Assembly: GCA_947175845.1 (NCBI GenBank)
Contig: CAMWOK010000053.1
Location: 1-13,477, forward strand
DNA length: 13,477 bases
Origin: an uncultured Lachnospiraceae bacterium
Lineage (GTDB): Bacteria; Bacillota; Clostridia; Lachnospirales; Lachnospiraceae
Direction: 5' to 3'
Shown: piece by piece, positions 1-6,189 of the stretch
Layout: every line of letters begins with the position of its first letter
Numbering within the stretch: position 1 is the stretch's first letter
The notes under the pieces: model-generated
Told to the model about the DNA's origin: nothing
Database searches by the model: none
What the model saw: the letters and a program-made list of their open reading frames with translations, nothing else
Position numbers and translations under genes: made by a program

Positions 1-1931
1 ACTGGACACTCATCCGCCACAGTAGAATCCGTGCTTTGCGTCGTGGCTTCTGGAGGGAGGGCAGCTTCTGTAGTGTCATCTGATTGCGGACCTGGTACTA
101 TTTTATCCTTCGGCAGTAAGTCGCGCAGCATAGTTTCTAGCTTTTCAGGATTGATTGGCTTGGACAGGAAGCTGTGAAAACCTTCATTTAGATACATTTC
201 CTTCGCGCCTGTGACAGCATTGGCTGTCAGTGCGATTACAGGTGTAAAACGGCAGGGAGAATCCGTATCCGCCATAAGCCGATGCAGCGTTTCGATGCCG
301 TCTAGATCTGGCATCATATGGTCTAGAAAGATTAAGTCGTAATGGTTTTGCCGCGTCAGTGCGAGACATTCCATACCGCTGCCTGCCTCATCAATCTGCA
401 CAAGGGTTGCCTTTAAGAGATTTTTGAATACGCGGCGGTTCATGGCATTGTCGTCCACAACGAGCAGATGCGCCTCTGGGGCGGTCAGCATGGTCTGGTA
501 GGAATAGTTCTTTGCCTGCCTGCGGATGCGCTCCTCCAAATCGCCGATTGGCTCTGCATTGATGACCTTTTGTTCCAGGGTGAAATAGAAATCAGAACCT
601 TTGCCGTAGATGCTTTCTACTTGAAGGCGGCTTTGCATCAGATCCAGCAGCTGTGTGGTAATGCTCATGCCAAGTCCGGTACCTTCAATATTTCGGTTCC
701 GCTGTTCTTCAATTCGCTCAAATTCTGCAAAGAGCTTTGAGATATCCTCCTGCTTGATTCCAATTCCGGTGTCTGTTACGTGAAAGGTCAGGGAAACGGT
801 ATCTGTCCCGGCAGCAAAGTGACCCTGAACGGATAGTGTAACGCTGCCTTGTTCGGTGTATTTAACCGCATTGTTCATGAGGTTTATCAGAACTTGGCGG
901 AGTCGAACATCATCGCCCCACAGCCGGGATGGAAGCTGGTTTTCTATGGATAGATGAACGGTTAGCCCTTTATTTTCGGCTTTCATGGATATCATATTCA
1001 TGATGTCGTGGATTAGGCTGCTGAAATCATATTCTCCCTCAATCAGTTCTAGTTTGCCGGATTCGATCTTGGACAGATCCAGGATATCGTTGATCAGGGA
1101 GAGCAGACTCTGACCGGCATTCTGGATATCCAAGGCGTATTCTTTAATTTGGGGTTCCGTTGTCTCTCGCAGTATCATAGTATCCATGCCGAGCACTGCG
1201 TTGATGGGTGTGCGGATCTCATGGGACATATTGGCGAGAAAGCGTCCTTTCGCATCGCTTGCAGCAAGGGCTTGCTGACGCTGGCGCTCCATCTGGATCA
1301 ATTCATGAATTGTATTGATCATGGCAAGCAACAGCAAAAAGATGAGTCCGAACGGCAGCAGCGCGTTGTCCCGCAGTTTTCGATTCAGCAGGAAATAAGG
1401 GATGAGCCGGGCAAGACATACGATCCAGATAAATGTCAGCCCAAGCGCTGCCAAAAGGTAGTCCCGGATCTGTCTGTGATATAGATCCGTCAATATAGTT
1501 GCCATCATAAGCATCAGATACAAACAGAATAGAAGCAGCATGAGAGAGGCGGTTTGCTGTCTGTCCTGCAGTCCTGCCAGCCATATCACTGTAAATATCG
1601 CTGCTTCTAGAAGGATAGCAAGCACCATCGCTCGATACAGTTTTTGGCAGCGTTTTTTCTGAAGTGTATTCAGATACAGGAAAAACGGAAGCGGCAGCAG
1701 CAGGGTCGTGAAAAATGTCAGATCGTTTGCTGTCTCTTCAAGCAGAGACTGCCCGGCGGCAGAATTGGAAAAGTTCCACACAGCAGCAAGCAGCGTTCCC
1801 CATCCCAAATATTCAAGAGAAGCCTCCCGATGGTAGAACAGCCGCAGCGCACCGCCGCCTGCAATACAGAGAATGCTGAGCAGCAATGTTGTAAATACAA
1901 TCATCAGGTCGAGATAATTCCCAGTCATCAT
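1..1931 (-). CDS. Hybrid sensor histidine kinase/response regulator, C-terminus cut by window edge
   Basis: Membrane two-component sensor that should autophosphorylate a histidine and pass the phosphate to its own receiver domain. An open frame of 643 codons runs off the left edge. Residues 1-215 hold about seven hydrophobic segments with short loops and no large external domain, so sensing is probably within the membrane or via a partner. The H-box NMSHEIRTP has the phospho-acceptor His at 237. The N-box (LMNNAVKYT, about 353), G1 (DTGIG, about 386) and G2 (GTGLGMS, about 418) form the HATPase. A receiver domain (about 488-605) has the acidic VVDDN pair, acceptor Asp537 in FLDHMMP, and the FLSKP lysine. 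After it comes a Ser/Thr/Pro-rich linker; a histidine phosphotransfer domain may follow outside the window (inference). Two adjacent ATGs (1931, 1928) follow AAAGGAA, and the second has the better spacing. It is divergent from the phosphopantetheinyl transferase operon. No DNA-binding output domain is visible. Confidence 0.93.
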   Translation of the reverse strand, partial: MMTGNYLDLMIVFTTLLLSILCIAGGGALRLFYHREASLEYLGWGTLLAAVWNFSNSAAGQSLLEETANDLTFFTTLLLPLPFFLYLNTLQKKRCQKLYRAMVLAILLEAAIFTVIWLAGLQDRQQTASLMLLLFCLYLMLMMATILTDLYHRQIRDYLLAALGLTFIWIVCLARLIPYFLLNRKLRDNALLPFGLIFLLLLAMINTIHELIQMERQRQQALAASDAKGRFLANMSHEIRTPINAVLGMDTMILRETTEPQIKEYALDIQNAGQSLLSLINDILDLSKIESGKLELIEGEYDFSSLIHDIMNMISMKAENKGLTVHLSIENQLPSRLWGDDVRLRQVLINLMNNAVKYTEQGSVTLSVQGHFAAGTDTVSLTFHVTDTGIGIKQEDISKLFAEFERIEEQRNRNIEGTGLGMSITTQLLDLMQSRLQVESIYGKGSDFYFTLEQKVINAEPIGDLEERIRRQAKNYSYQTMLTAPEAHLLVVDDNAMNRRVFKNLLKATLVQIDEAGSGMECLALTRQNHYDLIFLDHMMPDLDGIETLHRLMADTDSPCRFTPVIALTANAVTGAKEMYLNEGFHSFLSKPINPEKLETMLRDLLPKDKIVPGPQSDDTTEAALPPEATTQSTDSTVADECP

Positions 1932-1991
1932 TTGTTCCTTTCTTGTGCGGTTTTGGTTTTTGAAATGTTTTACGAACAGCATTGCCTAAAT

Positions 1992-2008
1992 AACAGTGAA
2001 AAACAGTG
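1992..2008. repeat. Direct repeat AACAGTG x2, 10-bp period
   Basis: AACAGTG occurs at 1992-1998 and again at 2002-2008, separated by AAA, so the copies lie one helical turn apart. This spacing is typical of tandem sites for OmpR-type regulators, and the pair is 60-77 bp upstream of the kinase start. A binding role is inference. Confidence 0.4.
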
Positions 2009-2059
2009 TCTGATATTTGTGACAGGACAAGGCGGAGGAAGGAGGCAATGCGGTGGCAT

Positions 2060-2109
2060 CGTTGACTGAAGACAACGCAGGACCGTTCTAGTCCTTTGCA
2101 ATGATGCAA
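2060..2109. repeat. Three abutting short inverted repeats
   Basis: Three small dyads follow one another almost without gaps: CGTTG-N8-CAACG (2060-2077), AGGAC-N7-GTCCT (2079-2095) and TTGCA-N4-TGCAA (2096-2109). Each arm is only 5 bp, so any one could be chance; the close packing is the notable part. They could form small RNA hairpins in the kinase leader or be protein sites. Confidence 0.35.
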
Positions 2110-2224
2110 ATAGCAAGTCAGCATAAAACAGTTCTACTTTATTATATTATTATAATGCGTAGGATTGTACAAGGTTGTCCGATATGCAAAGTATCCCTGA
2201 AAAAGTGCAAATTGTGACAGTTCG

Positions 2225-2253
2225 TTGAAATTCAGCAGGAATTCTATTACGAT
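2225..2253 (+). promoter_or_regulatory. Candidate sigma-A-type promoter for PPTase-phosphatase-STAS operon
   Basis: TTGAAA (2225-2230, 5/6 to the -35 consensus) is followed after exactly 17 bp by TACGAT (2248-2253, 4/6 to the -10 consensus). A start near 2260 would give a leader of about 50 nt before the ATG at 2309. This is the best-spaced promoter seen in this intergenic region. Confidence 0.45.
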
Positions 2254-2308
2254 GATAAAATATATTACTGTTTTTACGGGCGCAGGTTGAAAGAAGAAGA
2301 GAAGAACT

Positions 2309-2974
2309 ATGGTAAATTTATATGGAATGAATATCAAAGAGCTGCCAGATGCCAGAGATCACCCGGCAGTGCTTCAGCGGATCAGCAGAATCCGAAGAAG
2401 CAGAGTGATGGAATATCTGCAGGCGGATGACAGGAAAAGATGTCTGGGCGCAGGCATTCTGCTCGCAGACATACTGCCTCTCTATGGGGAAAACCCCGAA
2501 AAGATCACGCTGGGGCCTATGGGAAAGCCGGAGGCTGAGAAAATATATTTTAATATCTCACATTCTGGGGATTGGGTTATCTGTGCAGTGAGCGGGGAAA
2601 GTGTGGGCTGTGATATAGAAAGGATCGGTCAGGAGCCGGATGGAGTAGCGCAGCGTTTTTTTCACCCAAATGAAGCGGCGTATTTACAAAGGTTTCAGGG
2701 AGAGGTCCGAAACGAAATGTTTTTTCGTCTCTGGACGTGGAAAGAGAGCTATATGAAAATGACCGGGGAAGGGGCACACCTTTCCCTGCAGGATTTTGAG
2801 ATTTTGCCAGTGGGAGAACAGATTCGAGTGCGCCGGGGGCAGGAAGCACTTTCTTGCCGTATAATGGAATACAATTTGATAGGGTATAAGGTGTCAGTAT
2901 GCGCCAGGGAGACAGCGTTTGCCGATTGTATTACGTATGTTTATTACGACAGAGCCAGGGAGGATAATTTTTGA
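2309..2974 (+). CDS. 4'-phosphopantetheinyl transferase, Sfp superfamily
   Basis: Transfers the 4'-phosphopantetheine arm of coenzyme A to a serine of a carrier protein, using Mg2+, in the cytoplasm. At 221 aa it has the normal Sfp-type length and the family signatures in order: basic region RKRCLGAG (43-49), SHS (84-86), GCDIE (100-104) with metal ligands Asp102 and Glu104, and WKESYMK (144-150) with catalytic Glu146 and Lys150. The chosen ATG is preceded by a purine-rich GAAGAAGAGAAG stretch; an internal ATG at 2327 (MNIKEL) is an alternative. The stop overlaps the phosphatase start (TTGA), so the two are probably co-translated. No carrier protein, polyketide synthase or peptide synthetase is visible, so the target is unknown. 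It might act on a carrier protein elsewhere, or modify a component of this locus (speculation). Confidence 0.93.
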   Translation: MVNLYGMNIKELPDARDHPAVLQRISRIRRSRVMEYLQADDRKRCLGAGILLADILPLYGENPEKITLGPMGKPEAEKIYFNISHSGDWVICAVSGESVGCDIERIGQEPDGVAQRFFHPNEAAYLQRFQGEVRNEMFFRLWTWKESYMKMTGEGAHLSLQDFEILPVGEQIRVRRGQEALSCRIMEYNLIGYKVSVCARETAFADCITYVYYDRAREDNF

Positions 2975-4941
2975 AAAAATCTATTCAATTTCATAAGTTT
3001 CGTAAGTCTATTATAACGAAGATACTAATTACTGTAGCAGCCGTGTTGTTTCTTACGGATGCAGCACTGCTTGCACTTGGTTTTTCGTCGGTACGGGCAA
3101 CAGTACGCAGAGCATATGTATATTATGCCACGGCGTCAGTGACAGTGGCAGCGGATCTGTTAGCCGGGGCGGATCTGGAGAAAATTCGCACAGACGAACA
3201 ATATGCGGACGAATACAGACCTCTTCTGGAGGATTTATGCAGGACAAATGATCTGGAATATCTGTATATTTATACGCCGGATATTGAGAACAGTACGATT
3301 CTGTTTGATATGGTGATATATGGGAGCAGCAGCCAGGATGCCGCGAGGGCGGAGCGGATTCCCGGAACTGTTGTGCCGTATGTGCTGACGGAGACAGAGG
3401 TCTGTGCGTGGAATGGACAGAAGACGGAGCAGGTAGAGCAGACAAATAACCAATACGGGAATGTGATGACAGCCTACAGTGCAGTGTATGACACAGATGG
3501 AAATGTGGTGGCTCTGGCAGCTGCCGATGTATCTATGGACGAGGCGATTGCAAGTTTTTTTCATCGATATTGGATCATGGTGGTGACAGTGATCGTCTCA
3601 TTTGCGTTTATCCTTGTCCTGCTGGCGGTTTTACTGAAAACGCGGGTGTTGAGACCGGCACAGCTCATCAGTGCGCAGATGAAGCAGTTTGCGGTTGACC
3701 GAGAGTCCGGGATTGAGAAGATTGAGATAAAGGGGGAGGACGAGTTTGCTCAGATGGCAGATACCTTTTATCAGATGACGCAAGAAATCGACCATTACAT
3801 CAAAAATATCAATGCACTGACGGAAGAAAAGCACCGCCGGGAGGCAGAGATGAATATTGCAGGAAGGATTCAGCAGGGATTTCTTCCAGGCGAGAGCTTC
3901 CAGTCGCAGGACATCCGATTAAAGGCGGTCATGATACCGGCACTGGATGTCGGCGGAGATTTTTATGATTATTTTTGTCTGGATGACAATTTGTTCTGCA
4001 CAGTGATCGCGGATGTATCGGGGAAGGGAATTTCGGCGGCATTGTTTATGGCAAGTGCCATCACGGTGGTAAGGCAGTATGCGAAGCTGGGGTATTCTCC
4101 GTCAGAAATACTGTTCCATACCAACAATACTTTGTGCAGCAACAACCCGGAGCAGATGTTTTTGACCTTGTTTGTGGGGATTTATGATAGCCGTACACGA
4201 AAGTTTACTTATGCCAATGCAGGACACAATCCGCCTTATCTCATATCCGACAGTTTGAGAAGCCTGAATGATTCTATGGGCATGGCGATCGGAATTTTTG
4301 AAGATGAGGCTTATGTGGAGCGAAACAAGGAATTGAAGGAGGGCGATACCGTATTTTTATATACCGACGGGGTGAGTGAGGCGGTCAGCAGCGACAGCAA
4401 ATTTTTCGGGCTGCGGCGCTTAGAACAGTTCTTAGAGCAAAGGGATCATGAACAGTGTGTGGAGGCTGTTTTGAAAGGCGTTAGGGATTTTGCACAGGGC
4501 ACACCGCAGAGTGATGATATTACTATGCTTGCATTTTGTCCTTCGCCGGGGTTTCGAATCTGTGTGACGGCGGAACTTGAAAATCTTGAGGCAGTTCAGC
4601 GGTTTATTGTTGAAAATGGACAGTTTTCGCGCAGTTTCCGCAAGAAGATTTGTCTGGCTGTGGAGGAAATTTTTGTAAACATATGTTCTTATGCGTATGA
4701 GCAGAGCCAGGGAACTGTGGAAATATTTATGAGAATATCCAATCAGATCCTTGTTGAATTTCGTGACAGCGGAAAGGCATTTAATCCGCTGGAGAATATG
4801 GTGGATGTCGAGAACTATGATATGAATACACAGGTGGGGGGACTTGGGAGGCTGATCGCTTTTGATATGGCGGAGCAGGTGCGCTATGAATACAGTAACG
4901 GCAATAATATTTTAATTTTCATTTTCGATAAGGAGGAGTAA
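2971..4941 (+). CDS. Membrane SpoIIE/RsbU-type PP2C phosphatase fused to RsbW-like HATPase domain
   Basis: Signal-controlled serine phosphatase of a partner-switching module; it would dephosphorylate a STAS protein, most likely the one encoded next. Of 656 aa, 16-38 is a membrane segment, about 40-200 an extracytoplasmic Cache-like region, 201-222 a second membrane segment, and 223-275 a HAMP-like linker followed by a coiled helix. The PP2C domain (about 300-522) shows LDVGGDFYD (Asp326, Asp330), IADVSGKG (Asp348), YTDGVSEA and SDDITML (Asp515/516), the metal-binding acidic residues. The C-terminal 525-650 is a GHKL anti-sigma-type ATPase with N-box EEIFVN (Glu565, Asn570), FRDSG (Asp599) and VGGLGR (622-627). 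One chain thus carries both a phosphatase and a possible kinase for the same switch. The TTG start at 2971 follows GGGAGG by 7 nt and overlaps the upstream stop. The final TAA overlaps the STAS ATG by one base. Confidence 0.93.
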   Translation: MKKSIQFHKFRKSIITKILITVAAVLFLTDAALLALGFSSVRATVRRAYVYYATASVTVAADLLAGADLEKIRTDEQYADEYRPLLEDLCRTNDLEYLYIYTPDIENSTILFDMVIYGSSSQDAARAERIPGTVVPYVLTETEVCAWNGQKTEQVEQTNNQYGNVMTAYSAVYDTDGNVVALAAADVSMDEAIASFFHRYWIMVVTVIVSFAFILVLLAVLLKTRVLRPAQLISAQMKQFAVDRESGIEKIEIKGEDEFAQMADTFYQMTQEIDHYIKNINALTEEKHRREAEMNIAGRIQQGFLPGESFQSQDIRLKAVMIPALDVGGDFYDYFCLDDNLFCTVIADVSGKGISAALFMASAITVVRQYAKLGYSPSEILFHTNNTLCSNNPEQMFLTLFVGIYDSRTRKFTYANAGHNPPYLISDSLRSLNDSMGMAIGIFEDEAYVERNKELKEGDTVFLYTDGVSEAVSSDSKFFGLRRLEQFLEQRDHEQCVEAVLKGVRDFAQGTPQSDDITMLAFCPSPGFRICVTAELENLEAVQRFIVENGQFSRSFRKKICLAVEEIFVNICSYAYEQSQGTVEIFMRISNQILVEFRDSGKAFNPLENMVDVENYDMNTQVGGLGRLIAFDMAEQVRYEYSNGNNILIFIFDKEE

Positions 4942-5246
4942 TGATGACGGTCACAAAAACAGTGGAAGATAACAGAGCAGTTCTTTGGGTGGAGGGTTGG
5001 TTAGATACAAAGTCGTCACCGGAATTAGGAAAGGAGATTAATGCGCTTTCTGAGATCGAAGATCTGGTACTGGACTTTGGAAAGCTAGAATACATAGCTT
5101 CATCTGGATTGCGTGAGATTTTGGCTGCATATAAGAAAATGCAGGAGGTAAATGGAAAATTTTCTGTGATCAATGTTGGCAGTGAGGTGATGGAAGTATT
5201 TCGGCTTGCAGGGTTTGATAGGAAGCTGGACATCCGTGAAAAGTAG
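4941..5246 (+). CDS. STAS-domain anti-anti-sigma factor (SpoIIAA/RsbV-like)
   Basis: Small cytoplasmic partner-switch protein. In the family the unphosphorylated form binds an RsbW-like protein and frees its captive sigma factor, and phosphorylation of a serine turns it off. The 101-aa length and fold pattern match SpoIIAA/RsbV: a VLWVEGWLD strand followed by the signature DFGKLEYIASSGLREIL, with phospho-acceptor Ser55 (second Ser of SSG) by analogy with SpoIIAA Ser58. A strong AGGAGG at 4931-4936 serves either ATG 4941 or ATG 4944; spacing favours the second, giving 100 aa. It overlaps the phosphatase gene by one base, so the pair is surely co-expressed. The obvious kinase is the HATPase end of that phosphatase. 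No sigma factor gene lies in the window, so the output is unknown. Confidence 0.93.
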   Translation: MMTVTKTVEDNRAVLWVEGWLDTKSSPELGKEINALSEIEDLVLDFGKLEYIASSGLREILAAYKKMQEVNGKFSVINVGSEVMEVFRLAGFDRKLDIREK

Positions 5247-5252
5247 AAAGTA

Positions 5253-5285
5253 CAGAATGGGGCAGAGTCGATCTGCCCCATTCTG
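5253..5285. terminator. Bidirectional terminator-like hairpin between convergent operons
   Basis: A perfect 14-bp stem (CAGAATGGGGCAGA, 5-nt loop, and its exact complement) starts 7 nt after the STAS stop and ends 4 nt from the stop of the convergent 299-aa gene. It has no long T-run on the plus side; the minus side continues into a moderately T-rich stretch. Position and symmetry support a shared transcription end. Confidence 0.75.
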
Positions 5286-5289
5286 ACTA

Positions 5290-6189
5290 TCATGAAATTG
5301 TAGTATCGGATTGTTCGGGAACTTCATCGGGCGTTTCGCCCGCTGCTCCTTCTGCGGCTGATTCGGACAATTCAGGATCAGAATACAGGCGTCTTTGCGG
5401 AGAATTATCATTTCTGTTTTTGGTTCTGTCTTTCTGGGGAGACTCCTGTTCGTTTTGTCGGAGATTTTGATGCCCCTCTAGAAATTCTTCACGGGTGCGC
5501 TGGTCTAACATAAGCTGCAGTTCGCTGCAAAGCTGGCGCTCTTTGGACTCCTTTCTGAGAAGGCGGCTGTTTAAGGTGTCAATGCGCCTGCTGGCAGCGT
5601 CCTGGCGTTCCTCAGGGAGCAGCTGTTTGTCGAGATCGCGTTCTTCTGGTGTTAAGGATTCTTTCTGGCTGGATTTCAGTGCCGCTAATTCCATGCGTTC
5701 TGGTTCCTGATCTAAGAAACCGAAAGTGTCTGTTAATGTCTGGTGTCCCTGTCTGTGAAGAAGTTCTTTCATGTATTTTACAAGATCGGCACTTTTTTTG
5801 CTGTTTCTCATATCAAAAAAAAGTGCCTGGTCGCGCAGGGGTGTCTCCGAGGAAAACAGGGTCTGCTTGTTGTTCTGGCGAATTTTCTTCATGGTTTTCT
5901 TGTCTATATGCTTTTCTTTTTCCGTGTGGATGGGCGTGCCGGGCGCCTCAAAAGCTTCCACGGCAAAACCCTCTTTGCCGTGTGTTTTGCCGTCCTTTTT
6001 CTTTTCTTTTTTGAGGTAGCGCAGAGTGCCATAGGAATTTTGTATGCGGTATGCTTCGTTGTCTCTTTGGGGGGCATGCTCTTTTTTATGATCAGCGGTT
6101 TCCTTGTGTAAAATTGCCTGCCCGGAATCCCAGCGTGATTTTTCGCGTTCTTCGTCAAAATAAATACCCATATTCCCCATACTCGTCAC
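5290..6189 (-). CDS. Unrecognised highly charged protein, last gene of the regulator-ATPase operon
   Basis: I do not recognise this 299-aa protein. It is extremely hydrophilic, rich in Lys, Glu, Arg and Gln, with no membrane segment, signal peptide or cysteine motif. Residues about 1-110 are basic and probably disordered (KKEKKKDGK at 60-68); about 110-245 looks helical with heptad-like charged stretches (PEERDLDKQLLPEERQ near 181-196); the tail from 246 is acidic and Ser/Pro-rich. The GTG at 6189 has no clear ribosome binding site. ATGs at 6180 and 6171 (MGIYFDEE) are good alternatives, so the first 3-6 residues are uncertain. It overlaps the end of the ATPase gene by 35 nt from the GTG, implying coupled translation. 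Its position suggests a chaperone, adaptor or assembly factor working with the AAA+ ATPase, or a cargo protein; this is inference only. Confidence 0.75.
   Translation of the reverse strand: MTSMGNMGIYFDEEREKSRWDSGQAILHKETADHKKEHAPQRDNEAYRIQNSYGTLRYLKKEKKKDGKTHGKEGFAVEAFEAPGTPIHTEKEKHIDKKTMKKIRQNNKQTLFSSETPLRDQALFFDMRNSKKSADLVKYMKELLHRQGHQTLTDTFGFLDQEPERMELAALKSSQKESLTPEERDLDKQLLPEERQDAASRRIDTLNSRLLRKESKERQLCSELQLMLDQRTREEFLEGHQNLRQNEQESPQKDRTKNRNDNSPQRRLYSDPELSESAAEGAAGETPDEVPEQSDTTIS

Larger units (their letters stand above)
1932..2308. promoter_or_regulatory. Divergent intergenic control region between hybrid kinase and PPTase operon
   Basis: This 377-nt stretch has no convincing gene. It holds start signals for both flanking genes. 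The middle (2134-2160) is very AT-rich, with overlapping TATAAT hexamers on both strands (plus 2151-2156; minus 2154-2149 and 2146-2141), none with a good -35 box. Towards the kinase lie a direct repeat AACAGTG at 1992 and 2002 and three short inverted repeats packed end to end at 2060-2109. If the kinase is transcribed from one of the minus TATAAT boxes, these elements would sit in a leader of about 200 nt. Towards the PPTase there is a separate promoter candidate at 2225-2253. Confidence 0.6.

Noticed and set aside
1644..2069. 141-codon plus-strand open frame
   Set aside because: Lies almost entirely antisense to the membrane part of the hybrid kinase, which has clear domain motifs; the composition is not protein-like and it has no ribosome binding site.
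1813..2124. Minus-strand frame beginning upstream of the kinase start
   Set aside because: Mostly in another frame over the kinase N-terminus; no recognisable motif, and the kinase has a better start with AAAGGAA.
2134..2337. 67-codon minus-strand frame in the divergent intergenic region
   Set aside because: Overlaps the PPTase start and promoter and consists of hydrophobic AT-rich codons, as expected from AT-rich non-coding DNA.
5743..6111. Plus-strand phenylalanine-rich open frame
   Set aside because: Artefact of the complementary strand: the Lys/Glu-rich 299-aa protein on the minus strand reads as Phe/Leu-rich in antisense.
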